Assembly (NCBI RefSeq): GCF_001513745.1
Contig: NZ_CP013382.1
Location: 558,001-622,000, forward strand
DNA from: Burkholderia humptydooensis
GTDB taxonomy: Bacteria; Pseudomonadota; Gammaproteobacteria; Burkholderiales; Burkholderiaceae
Length of the DNA: 64,000 bases
Direction: 5' to 3'
Shown: positions 11,501-17,590 of the stretch, in pieces
How positions within the stretch are numbered: position 1 is the stretch's first letter
How the letters are laid out: every line of letters begins with the position of its first letter
Made by a program: the position numbers and the translations under genes
Notes under the pieces: model-generated
Told to the model about the DNA's origin: nothing
Databases searched by the model: none
What the model saw: only the letters and a program-made list of their open reading frames with translations

Positions 11501-14500
11501 GCCCGGCTCGACGAGGCACTGCAGGCCTGGCTGGCCGCGCGCGATGTCGACTGGCCGGCCGCCTACGGCGATACGTGGGCGACGATGCGCGTCGCGCCGC
11601 TCGCGCTGCCCGCCTATCCGTTCGATACGCGCGAGTTCTGGCGCGAGACGCCGCGCGCGCGCCGCGCCGGCGAGCGCACGGCCGCCGGCATCGAGGCCGC
11701 CTCGACCCCGGCGGACACGGCCGCGCCGCCGCCCGTCGCACTGTCCGCGCCCGGCTGCGCGGCGCCGGACGAGACGGTGGCCGAGGTGAAGGACGCGATC
11801 CGCGCGCTGCTGCATGTCGAACCGACCGAGGCGATCGACGACGCGACGTTCTTCGAGCTCGGCATCGACTCGATCCGGATGGTGTCGTTCGTGAACGAGA
11901 TCGCCGCTCGCTTGGCGCTTCCGCTCGAAGAAACGGTGCTGTTCGATTGCCCGACCGTGGCGCAATTTTGCGTACACGTCACGCGTCTGCGCGCGTCGAA
12001 TAGGCCCGACGGTCGCGCCGCCGCATCCGCCGCGCCGCCCGGAACCGGCGTTGCCGCGCCTGCCACGCCTCGCGCGCTTGCCGCCGCGCCAGCCGCGCGC
12101 GCGGATCGCGCGAGCATTGCGGCGGCTTCGCACGATGACGACGGCGCGGTCCTGCTGCAGTTGAAGGCCGCCGTCAGGGCGATCCTGGACTATCCCGATT
12201 CGGAACGGTTCGACGACGGCGCGACCTTCTTCGAGCTCGGCGTCGATTCGATCCGGATGGTCGGCTTCGTCGCGGCGCTTTCCGCGCGGCTCGGCCTCGA
12301 ACTCGAGGAAACGGTGCTGTTCGATCATCCGACGCTCGCCGCGCTGGCCGGCCACGTCGCGGCGCAGCGGCGCTCGCGCGTCGGGGTGCCGGGCATGGCG
12401 GCGGCCGTCACGGTCGAGATGCCCGCCGATGCGGTTGCCGCCCCGGCGGCCGGGCGGCAGCCGCCGCCGCTTGATCACGCCGCGCTGCTGGACAACCTGC
12501 GCCGCCACGGCCGCACCTACGAGGAAATGGTGCCGCTCCAGACCGAAGGCGATGGCCCGCTGCTGTTCTGCCTGCATCCGGCATCGGGCGACGTCGCGAT
12601 GTTCGGCAAGCTCGCCGCGGCCGTCGGCACGCGCTGCCGCATGGTCGGCATCAAGGCGCGCGGCTTCCTGACCAAGCAGCCGGCCTGCGCCGACGCGTAT
12701 GAGATGGCGCGCCACCACGCCGAGATCATCCAGGCGGTCGATCCGGCCGGGCCGTATCACGTGATGGGCGCTTCGATGGGCGGCGTGGTCGCCTACGAGG
12801 TCGCGCGCGTGCTGCAGAACGCGGGCCGGCGGGTGAGCTCGGTATTCATGCTGGAAACGCCGCTCATCACGTGTGAACGCGATTCGGACATCTTCGCGCT
12901 CGACGAACTGCAGAATTGGCTGACGAACGCGAACTTCCTGATGATCGCGATGCTGCACCTCGATCCCGCGTTTCGTCAGCGCAAGCAGGACGGGCTCGTC
13001 AAATGGGACGACCTCGCGATCACGGCGCCCGAGCTGGGCCTCGACGAGGACGGCGCCCGCGACGACGAGCGGCTCGAGTCGCGGCTGGTCGAGCTGATCG
13101 TCGAGCGCGGCGTGCGTCAGGCGCCGCAGATCCTGAGCACGCGTCTGCGCTCGATGTCGGACACGCATCGCAACAACCTGCGCTGCATGCGCGAATACCG
13201 CTGGCAGCCGCTCGCGCGGCCGGACGAAGTCGAGATTCTGATGTTCCGCACGGCGTCCGCGCGGGCGACCTCCGATCAGGTCTACAACCCGAACTACCTC
13301 CACAGGCTCCAGCGCGTGCACGGCTCGATGATCCCGCTGCTCGACGCGTGGGTCGAGAGGATGCCGCAAGTGCGAACCGTGGTGGTCGGCGGCGAGGATC
13401 ACTTCGATCTCTGCAACCGGACCCTCGGCGACGAGGAGGTGATCGGGCCGGTGCTCGCATCGATGCGGCGGCCGCCGGCTGCGCAGCCGGCGGCCGCCGC
13501 CGTGGCGGCGGGCGGCGCGGCGACGGCCGGCCCGGGCGACTCGAATGCGGCGAACGTGCCGAACGCATCGATCGAACAGAACGCATCGAACGCATCGAAC
13601 GCGCCGGCCGGCGCCGCATCCGACGCGTTGCGTGTGGCCGTGATCGGCATCTCGGCGCGCTTTCCCGGCGCTGGCGACGTCGATGCGTTCTGGCGAGTGC
13701 TGGCCGAGGGAAAGAGCCTGATCGGCGCGGTGCCGGCCGGGCGCTTTCCCCCCCGCGATGGCGCGCCGGATCACGGCTGCCTGTTCGAGCGCATCGACGA
13801 GTTCGACCACGCGTTCTTCCATCTGAGTCCGAACGAGGCGCAGATGATGGAACCGGCCGAACGGATGTTCCTGGAGGAAGCGTGGCGCGCCGTCGAGGAC
13901 GCGGGCCTCGTGCCCGACCGGCTCGCGGGCGCGAACTGGGGCGTGTTTGCCGGCAGCGGCGGCGACTATGATCTGCACGTGCAGTCGGTGCTCGGCATCG
14001 CGCCGCAGGTTTCGGCTTCGACCTTGCCGGGCCGGGTCGCTTATCACCTGAATCTGCACGGGCCGGTGATGGCAATCGACGCCGGTTGCGCGTCGTCGCT
14101 GCTGGCGGTGGGACAAGCCTGCGACAGCCTGCGGCTCGGTCAGTGCGAGATCGCGATCGCGGGCGGCGCGATGGTGTATTCGACGCGCAACCTGATCGAA
14201 ACAGGCCACTACTACCGCTTGCTCAGCGAAACGGAACGCGGCGCCGCGCTCGGTGCCGACGCAACCGGCATGCTGCCGGGCGAGGCGGTCGGCGCGTTGG
14301 TGCTCAAGCCGCTGCAGGACGCCGTGCGCGACGGCGACCGCGTCTACGCCGTGCTCGATGCATGGGGCAGCGCCCATAACGGCCGCACCCAGGGCATCGC
14401 GGCGCCGAGCGCCGCCTCGCAGGCGGCGCTCTTGACGTCCGTCTACCGGCGCTTCGGCATCGATCCCGCTTCGCTCGATTTCTTCGAGGCCAATGCGAGC

Positions 14501-17500
14501 GGCTCGCCGCTCGGCGACAAGGTCGAACTGCAGGGCCTTCGCACCGTGTTCGGCGGGCGAGCCGTCGGGCATCCTCCGCTCGCGCTCGGCACCGTCGAGA
14601 ACAACGTCGGCCACTCGTTCGCCGCATCGGGCATCGCGCACCTGCTGAAGGTGATCCTGGCGCTGCATCGCGACACGCTACCGCCGACGGCGAATGTCGA
14701 TGCCGCGACAGCCGCCGCGGGCGCCGACGGCGGACCGTTCGAGATTCCGGCGCACGCGAGGCCCTGGCCGCGCCGCGCGGGCACCGCGCGGCGCGCGGGC
14801 GTCAGCTCGTATAGCGCGACGGGGATCAACGTGCATCTGGTCGTGTCCGAGGCGCCGCCGGCCGCGGTTCCGACGCCGGCCGCGGGGCCGGCGTTGCTGG
14901 CGTTCTCGGCGCCGACGCCCGAGGCGCTGCGGCAGCGCGGCCGGGACCTGCTCGCCTACGTGCGAGCCACGGACGATAGATCGTGGTCGCCCGCGCGGCT
15001 GTCGGCGAACCTGCTGTCGCGGCGTCATCACTTCCGTCATCGCTGTGCGCTGATCGCTCGCGATCGTGCCCACGCGGAGCAACTGCTGGCGCGCTTCGTC
15101 GCGAACGCGGGCGATTCCGAGGTGCTGACGAACCCGGCCGGCGCGGCATCGAACGACGACGACATCCGCGCGGCGCTGCGCGGCGAGGCGGCGGCGTTCG
15201 ACGCGGGGCGCGCGCCGCTACCGCTCGAACGCGCCGCGCACTGGTACATGCAGGACATCGCATTCGACGCGCGCCGCGGCTTCGCGCCGGCCGATCGCGT
15301 GCCCCTGTCGCTGCCCGGCTATCCGTTCGCGCGCACGCGCCACTGGCTGCGCGAGGCGCCGGCGAGCGGGCCGGATATGGCTGCGCAGCCGGCCGGCGAA
15401 GATACGCAGCGCTGGCTGCTGCGCCAGGTCGCGACGATCACCGGCGAGGCTGCGGACGCAGTGAGCGCTGAAGCGAACTGGAGCGAGATGGGTTTCGATT
15501 CGCTGATGAGCCTCCGCCTGCTGTCGGCGATTCGCGAGCGGACCGGCGTCGAGGTTCCGCTTGTCGAACTGCTGGACCGGCGCACCCCGGCGGTGCTGCA
15601 CGCGCATCTCGAAGCGCTTGGCGCCTTCGCGGCCGCACAGGGCGATGGCGTGACGCGGGCCGACGCGCCGCCGCTGCCGGCGGTGCAGTATCCGTGGTTC
15701 GGCGAACGCCTGTCCGCGCTGCGGGCGGCGGAGGAGGTCGTCGCGGTCGCGCTGGCGCAGCAGGCGTCGGCGCCGGCGTCGCGGCAGGATCGCGACCGCG
15801 TGCTGGCCGAGCTGCTCGACGCCGGCATCGCGGTGTTCCGCGACACCGACCAGGCGGTGTTGCTGGCGGCGCGCTCGGTCGGCATCGACGCGCATCTGCG
15901 GCGGTTCGAGCCGGACGCACTCGCCGCGGGCCTCGGCGCGCTTGCGCCTGGGCAGCTCTGGGCGCCGCTGTCGCAGGAACAGGCGCGCCACCTGCATCTG
16001 ACCGAGCGAATGGGCAACACGGCCTGGAACGTGTTCCACGTGTTCCGCCTGTACGCGGCCGAGGTCGATGTCGAGCGCCTGCGGCATGCGCTGATCCTGC
16101 TCGCGCGGCAGCAGGACCTGCTGCGCACGCGTTACGTGGCGGTCGGCGACGGCCATGCGCAGTGCGTATCGGAGCTCGTCGGCGTCTCGCTCGATTCGAT
16201 CTCGACGCGCAGCCGCGAGGATTTCCATCAGTTCATCCAGAGCAGCCGAAGCCATGCGCTGCTCGAGGAGCACGGCGGCCCGGCGATCCGGATATGGCTC
16301 ACGGAGGCGGACGGCGCATTCCATCTCGGCCTGGTCGCGCATCATGCGCATGCCGATGCGTTCACGCCGGGCCTGCTGTTCTCGCAACTGATGGCGCTTT
16401 ACGGCGCTTTGGGCGGCGAGGCGGCCGCACGCGACGACGACTGGCGGCAGCCCGATCAGTACTGGCTCTATGCGCTGCGCCAGCACGACGCGCGCGGCGC
16501 CGGCGCGGATGCGCACCGCGCCTGGTGGCGCGACGCGCTCGCGGGCGTCGACGTCGAGATGCGGCTGCCGTACCGCCGGGACGTGATGTCCTCCTCCTTG
16601 CCGTCGCGCGAGCTCGCCGCGAACCAGATCGTGCCGGTGCCGCCGGCGCTCGGCGAGCGGATCGCGGAACTGGGGCGCGCGCATGGCATCTCGTATCCGC
16701 AACTGTTCGCGGCCGTGCTGGCCATCGTGCTACGCGAGTTCTTCGGCAACGATCGCCCGGTGCTGCAGGTGATCCACAACCAGCGCGACAGCGCGGCATT
16801 GGCCGCGTGCCTCGGCGATTTCTCGAACGTCGCCTTCGTGCCGTTCGAGCTCGATCCGGGCCGCAGCGTGATCGATACGTTGCACGCGGTGCGCCGAACC
16901 CTGCTGACCGCGCTTCAGCACGCGCGCATTCCGGCGGCCGATCTGCTGCGGATCGCCGGAGTGGACGGCGAGGCCGGTTGCGGCGCGATGGTCGGCGATG
17001 TCGTGTTCGACAGCGCCGACATCGATACGGCCAGGGTAAGCATCGCCGGCGAGCACGGCGTCTCGACCTACATGGATGCGGTGCTCGAACAGCGCCGCAT
17101 CCATTTCCTCGATCAGCCGCTTGCGTCGCTGTTCTTCCAGTTCCTGCGGATCGACGGGCGTCTCTACATCTTCCACGCATACCGCCGCGCGCTGTTCGAG
17201 CACGAGACGATGCAGAAGCTGCCGCTGCGGATCGTTGAGCTGGCCGACGCGATGCTGCGCGCGCCGGACGCGCCGGTGGCCGGCCTCGTCGCGTCGTTCG
17301 CGCCGCGCTTCGACGAACTGGGGCGTGGCGTGCACGCGCCGGCGGCGCGCATGGCGCCGGCGAGCGAAGCGGGACGCGATACGGCGAGTGGTGCGCAGGG
17401 GGAGGCGTCGGGCCTGCTCGAACGCTTCCTGGGCGGCGACCTGTCGATCGCGCAGTTACGCAGCACGCTGCGCGCGTCCGGGGGCCACGACGGCATGGGA

Positions 17501-17515
17501 GCTGTCGCCGAATGA
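2531..17515 (+). CDS. Trans-AT PKS/NRPS megasynthase 1: glyceryl-loading and early chain assembly
   Basis: This 4994-residue protein starts the assembly line. Domains in order: MaoC-like dehydratase (about 5-270), SDR (280-510), FkbH-type glyceryl transferase/phosphatase with DCDNTLW at 728-734, ACP (Ser1194), KS1 (Cys1442, His1577, His1616), KR, ACP (Ser2368), KS2 without HGTGT His (Ala2769), two ACPs, thioesterase (Ser3415 in GASMGG), KS3 with Asn3988 for His, a carrier (GFDSL), and a C domain with HHAHADA near 4605. There is no AT domain. I chose ATG 2531 because the hotdog fold begins directly after it; in-frame TTG 2480 and GTG 2516 are alternatives with no better ribosome binding site. 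It is first in a tight operon, 75 nt before megasynthase 2. Architecture matches the FR901464/thailanstatin starter protein (probably Fr9C/TstC, from memory). Domain calls are seen; product assignment is inference. Confidence 0.96.
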   Translation: MENAAPVPFDVLFEPADVEAFARLSRDRNPLHVDPDYGRRSSFGTCIVHGAIGALAALERIAPAGPVRVTRLSASFRGPMLVGRRYGCRIDSHDEDSHTVTLCDGAVALMQIAVSWAPADALADAVDAVDTVDAVEAVEAVDAAEVDDHDDDALAAGIERIGEYRPTGLGARYPRALRAFGAAVLDTIALCSFLTGMKLPGRRALFSALRLTFGRRAAAGALAYRHAVASFNRDFGLLDTRLEVRDAHAALAHGELRSFVRKSLIDRPVAHYLAARSDVGATRLAGKVAFVTGGSRGLGAALVRSLAALGCRVYLNYLGSTAQASAVVGDLEAHGLAVTLVRGDAGDRAWLDTVAAELRARHARLDVLVCNACEPPLRMEDEASSAARRDDYLARNLRLVEAPLEAFADLLAASEGIGVAISSEMVDTAPAGYAHYVELKRRTEACMRRLADAQPSIRMLIARPSNLLTEMSNTPTRILNAQEPDEVAMRIVNTLTAGGERHRLLARFTDDAAPRATATLMVSASFTLDAMLGEFDAWLACLPGEHAVRQTGYNRMMQDLLSPDSALNTAEGAVNLLYLRVSDWLHEREACWHDDGLRLSDETDFVRRVADDFVAALRGFAQRSRAWQLLIVCPDPRLDPADAQGAALLDAVHARLRALPGELPNLATVFACDYHATHRIDATRIDDASRNRIAHIPYVQGYFGFLAALAVRMLNAKRQPPAKVVVLDCDNTLWRGVCGEEADVRQLVIDDELRAFQQSMKALLARGFILCLCSKNREEDVWDVFDRHPGMVLTREDIAAAKINWLPKSENLRALAEELDLGMSSFVFFDDNPLECAEVRAGAPEVLTVCTTQGGLRPSEWADRLWVFDQLAHTREDGARTRMYREQSERERFRKSAESFRAFIEGLNLDVAIEPVTAARVDRASQMTLRTNQFNNTTIRRDRAEIVAIMHDDAWRLLTIDVVDRFGDYGTTGLVAYRIEPSCLYVDAFLLSCRVLGRTVEDRVMQRLVAVAQQHGVAQIHVAFAPTRRNTPFRQFLDKLAPSAILVDSAALGETSRYVFEREALRETLDRQAYLEHSPRPGADDAPAAPPFVVSADTRAQGADYVGIAQRLHAAFDALGPSGDSTSDAAPGVARASETGVVARRSAGSTRIASGAEREAALLREVKLRYARVLAIDPDMLSESEELERYGLESIDIVNLTVELERLVPGLAPTFLFEHRTLRDVVRALIAEYGAAASGLAPAPAATLPRQAVHPERHDAHDAPDAHEADETRDEIAIIGLHGVYPGASDMHAFWQLLQAGESRIAPMPDARRQLIDRALPGVAATLHGHVDRAGYLDGIERFEADLFGITPKEAELMDPQQRLFLQVVWGLLEDAGYTRHTLDRATGVFVGVLSNDYAMYANLHALRQPEQYRHTDYYQIANRVSYHFDLSGPSMSIDAACASSGTAFHLACRAIRHGDCEAAIVGGVNLILHPSRLIQYTQTGMLSGRGSCTPFGRDADGTLLGEGVGAVLLKPLSRALADGDNIHAVVKASSVNSGGKTNGFTVPNPNAQASLIAGALRAARVPAARIAYVEAHGTGTALGDPIEVSALGRAFRELGATGERRIGSVKANVGHGESNAFLASLSKVLLQFRHRRWVPTPTSAEDNAAIDFAAAGFAVQRTLADWSETGDEGPVAACISNFGAGGSNAHVVLQAWPASVAQGCAGRHLVPLSTHRPELLPRLAGRLRERLLRDAAAEIDLGALAYTLQVGRQHLDHRVVFLVDDRDTLLDALERFQGGAAADARWLCGSTASRNALGDFLDGQADMRELLRKWAREHEHHRIAQLWLHGFSIPWEALHTARKPARISLPTYPFDGRPHWLEPGEAMPGLAAVPAAMPAGDAVLFAPVWVRADLPAAREPAPSVIARHVLFCGLDAAAREALRAASRASDASMHFLALSAGTREDAYADCAAALSTWLRELLRSGLREPLRVQVTAAGARDEVWTGLAALLKSAMQENPMLSAQLIEFDDAPDAAAWFAILNDEMREGCDVSVRYRPGRHVRAWHPLAPPARPAASTGGAGVYLITGGSGALALQCAEWLGARDRGATIVLLARRDEAALAGSPRGHRLAALREAGMRIVYRSVDVCDGPALEDCIATIVATHGPLRGVLHCAGIVRDTYLIHKSEDDFRAVLAPKVAGTLNLDRATRGQPLAFFALFSSISGVLGNAGQADYAAANAFMDAFAHRRAARVRAGERAGHSVSINWPLWRDGGMALDAELAALLREHHGLDAIASEAGMRALDRALAGAAQQVFVGTGAGEAVARTLAASARRQPDAVAGAPATATAGAAPSPAALYPYLKRVLADTTKLDPATIDEHRPLADLGLDSILLAKLNKALAANFHQLPRTLFYEYPTLEALAAYLAEQIRLQGIPADRFVPVCGEAQPAAPARAAHDAAPAPKPASAAVHAPGDAARDMPIAIIGIGGRYPNAPSFDALWRSLKNASSEIGELPVRRWHGPHADAGRDLHPALRGRKGAFLDDFAQFDPAFFQIAPVDVHAIDPQERMVLMSCWAALESSGYTRERIAARHGRNVAVCVGATKSGFNHFSSGAAAHADVGVGAREAVTSTSFANMANRVSYFLDLRGPSIAFDTMCTSSLTAIHHACQYLRQGEAELAIAAGVNLHLHPNDYLALERLGMLSNEADVNCFSLGGNGFIPGEAVGAVVLKRLDAALADGDRIDAVITATGLSHSGHTHGYTAPSLAQQETLIRRVIARAGRRVDDVAYVESAANGSSMGDAIEWGALKNVFRTRAQPCAIGSVKPNLGHPEAAAGMAQLSKVVAQLRHRALAPTLVDPARLDHALLADSGLRLVTAYEPWPEQGDASACLITAAGAGGTYAAMVVERAPAIGAPPAARAAVVAIALSARSGDALRRMAAELHDHLAAYPELRIEDVARTLHMGREAMTVRAGCLVESRRELMGWLREFASGEPPAPARTAAPQAPASAAAPLRARLDEALQAWLAARDVDWPAAYGDTWATMRVAPLALPAYPFDTREFWRETPRARRAGERTAAGIEAASTPADTAAPPPVALSAPGCAAPDETVAEVKDAIRALLHVEPTEAIDDATFFELGIDSIRMVSFVNEIAARLALPLEETVLFDCPTVAQFCVHVTRLRASNRPDGRAAASAAPPGTGVAAPATPRALAAAPAARADRASIAAASHDDDGAVLLQLKAAVRAILDYPDSERFDDGATFFELGVDSIRMVGFVAALSARLGLELEETVLFDHPTLAALAGHVAAQRRSRVGVPGMAAAVTVEMPADAVAAPAAGRQPPPLDHAALLDNLRRHGRTYEEMVPLQTEGDGPLLFCLHPASGDVAMFGKLAAAVGTRCRMVGIKARGFLTKQPACADAYEMARHHAEIIQAVDPAGPYHVMGASMGGVVAYEVARVLQNAGRRVSSVFMLETPLITCERDSDIFALDELQNWLTNANFLMIAMLHLDPAFRQRKQDGLVKWDDLAITAPELGLDEDGARDDERLESRLVELIVERGVRQAPQILSTRLRSMSDTHRNNLRCMREYRWQPLARPDEVEILMFRTASARATSDQVYNPNYLHRLQRVHGSMIPLLDAWVERMPQVRTVVVGGEDHFDLCNRTLGDEEVIGPVLASMRRPPAAQPAAAAVAAGGAATAGPGDSNAANVPNASIEQNASNASNAPAGAASDALRVAVIGISARFPGAGDVDAFWRVLAEGKSLIGAVPAGRFPPRDGAPDHGCLFERIDEFDHAFFHLSPNEAQMMEPAERMFLEEAWRAVEDAGLVPDRLAGANWGVFAGSGGDYDLHVQSVLGIAPQVSASTLPGRVAYHLNLHGPVMAIDAGCASSLLAVGQACDSLRLGQCEIAIAGGAMVYSTRNLIETGHYYRLLSETERGAALGADATGMLPGEAVGALVLKPLQDAVRDGDRVYAVLDAWGSAHNGRTQGIAAPSAASQAALLTSVYRRFGIDPASLDFFEANASGSPLGDKVELQGLRTVFGGRAVGHPPLALGTVENNVGHSFAASGIAHLLKVILALHRDTLPPTANVDAATAAAGADGGPFEIPAHARPWPRRAGTARRAGVSSYSATGINVHLVVSEAPPAAVPTPAAGPALLAFSAPTPEALRQRGRDLLAYVRATDDRSWSPARLSANLLSRRHHFRHRCALIARDRAHAEQLLARFVANAGDSEVLTNPAGAASNDDDIRAALRGEAAAFDAGRAPLPLERAAHWYMQDIAFDARRGFAPADRVPLSLPGYPFARTRHWLREAPASGPDMAAQPAGEDTQRWLLRQVATITGEAADAVSAEANWSEMGFDSLMSLRLLSAIRERTGVEVPLVELLDRRTPAVLHAHLEALGAFAAAQGDGVTRADAPPLPAVQYPWFGERLSALRAAEEVVAVALAQQASAPASRQDRDRVLAELLDAGIAVFRDTDQAVLLAARSVGIDAHLRRFEPDALAAGLGALAPGQLWAPLSQEQARHLHLTERMGNTAWNVFHVFRLYAAEVDVERLRHALILLARQQDLLRTRYVAVGDGHAQCVSELVGVSLDSISTRSREDFHQFIQSSRSHALLEEHGGPAIRIWLTEADGAFHLGLVAHHAHADAFTPGLLFSQLMALYGALGGEAAARDDDWRQPDQYWLYALRQHDARGAGADAHRAWWRDALAGVDVEMRLPYRRDVMSSSLPSRELAANQIVPVPPALGERIAELGRAHGISYPQLFAAVLAIVLREFFGNDRPVLQVIHNQRDSAALAACLGDFSNVAFVPFELDPGRSVIDTLHAVRRTLLTALQHARIPAADLLRIAGVDGEAGCGAMVGDVVFDSADIDTARVSIAGEHGVSTYMDAVLEQRRIHFLDQPLASLFFQFLRIDGRLYIFHAYRRALFEHETMQKLPLRIVELADAMLRAPDAPVAGLVASFAPRFDELGRGVHAPAARMAPASEAGRDTASGAQGEASGLLERFLGGDLSIAQLRSTLRASGGHDGMGAVAE
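2540..4065 (+). other. Domain pair: MaoC-like dehydratase + SDR reductase ahead of FkbH
   Basis: The first part (to about 3345) is a hotdog-fold MaoC-like domain: the hydratase motif F-x-x-L-S-x-D-x-N-P-L-H with GTCIVHG follows shortly after the start. A second hotdog half follows an acidic repeat linker. The next part (from about 3375) is a Rossmann SDR with TGGSRGLG and an S/YxxxK active site (ISS...YVELK). Both precede the FkbH domain, so they most likely act on the starter carried by ACP1. A dehydration plus reduction of glyceryl would give a lactyl-like unit, which fits the CH3-CH(O)- terminus of FR901464. That chemistry is inferred. Confidence 0.75.
2906..2959 (+). repeat. Six 9-bp tandem repeats in an interdomain linker
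   Basis: The unit is GTTGACGCT with variants (GTTGACACT, GTTGAGGCT, GTTGACGCC). It is in frame and encodes a repeated Val-Asp/Glu-Ala/Thr tract between the two halves of the MaoC-like domain, followed by a run of Asp/His. The unit is a multiple of three, so copy-number change would keep the frame. Confidence 0.85.
4190..5720 (+). other. FkbH-type glyceryl transferase/phosphatase domain
   Basis: HAD-superfamily core with L-D-C-D-N-T-L-W (Asp728 and Asp730; GAT at 4712), followed by CSKNREED, a Lys region (KINWLPKSENL) and FFDDNP. This is the family that takes D-1,3-bisphosphoglycerate, dephosphorylates it and loads glyceryl on an ACP. Here it is fused in cis, directly before ACP1 (LESID, Ser1194 at nt 6110). 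The same fused start, biochemically characterised, is reported for FR901464. Confidence 0.92.
6347..9750 (+). other. Module 1: KS1-KR-ACP, first malonyl extension
   Basis: KS1 (6347 to about 7620) keeps the triad: Cys1442 in AACASS, His1577 in HGTGT, and His1616 in NVGH. The segment after the last His (GESNAFLASLSK) is unlike the usual GHLEAAAG and may mark unusual substrate specificity. The KR (about 8180-9300) has TGGSGALA and S...Y...N in SSISG...DYAAAN. ACP2 carries LDSIL with Ser2368 at nt 9632. No DH or AT lies in this module. Expected product: a beta-hydroxy C5 thioester from the loaded C3 starter. Confidence 0.85.
9899..11180 (+). other. KS2, non-elongating ketosynthase (KS0)
   Basis: The active Cys (TMCTSS, Cys2634 at nt 10430) and the NLGH histidine are present. 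At the HGTGT position, however, the sequence reads ESAANGSSMGD, and alignment of the flanking residues puts Ala2769 (GCC at 10835) in place of the catalytic His. Such KS domains can accept and pass a chain but should not decarboxylate malonyl. Confidence 0.85.
11775..12365 (+). other. Tandem ACP3-ACP4 with near-identical cores
   Basis: Two carrier domains sit side by side: FFELGIDSIRM (Ser codon at 11870) and FFELGVDSIRM (Ser codon at 12248). Both are followed by LEETVLFD and a helix-III region. Their close similarity to each other suggests duplication inside the gene. Confidence 0.88.
12480..13460 (+). other. Internal thioesterase domain
   Basis: An alpha/beta-hydrolase of the type I thioesterase family begins around LLFCLHPASGDV. 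The nucleophile elbow is GASMGG (Ser3415, TCG at 12773), followed by AYEVARVL; a candidate catalytic His is in GGEDHFDL near 13400. It lies in the middle of the protein, between ACP4 and KS3, with thousands of residues of assembly line after it, so it is not the chain terminator. Editing, transfer or a cryptic cyclisation/hydrolysis are possible roles; the sequence does not decide. Confidence 0.82.
13625..14850 (+). other. KS3, second non-elongating ketosynthase (KS0)
   Basis: Cys is present in DAGCASS (TGC at 14087), and the last His in NVGHS is present. The HGTGT motif has become EANASGSPLGD, placing Asn3988 (AAT at 14492) where the catalytic His should be. Condensation is therefore unlikely. 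It is followed by a carrier domain with MGFDSL (Ser codon at 15500). Confidence 0.85.
15950..17230 (+). other. C-terminal condensation domain of protein 1
   Basis: An NRPS condensation fold starts near WAPLSQEQARHLHL. The HHxxxDG signature reads HHAHADA (from nt 16340); the two His and the Asp are kept, and Gly is replaced by Ala. Another, canonical C domain opens protein 2, so two C domains meet at the junction before the threonine adenylation domain. One may be a docking or acceptor remnant. Confidence 0.8.
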
Positions 17516-17590
17516 TGCGGGGCGAAACGCCAAGGTGGCCCGGCCGGTGCGCGTGCGACACGCGTCGCGGCCCGGGCAAGGGAGAGTGGG

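Noticed and set aside
12480..13460. Thioesterase considered as the end of a separate assembly line
   Set aside because: It is in frame within a single 4994-residue protein, and the chain must continue to the threonine module downstream.
17516..17590. Terminator or promoter in the 75-nt gap between megasynthases 1 and 2
   Set aside because: No hairpin with a T-run and no promoter-like boxes. A ribosome binding site lies directly before the next start, so read-through transcription is more likely.
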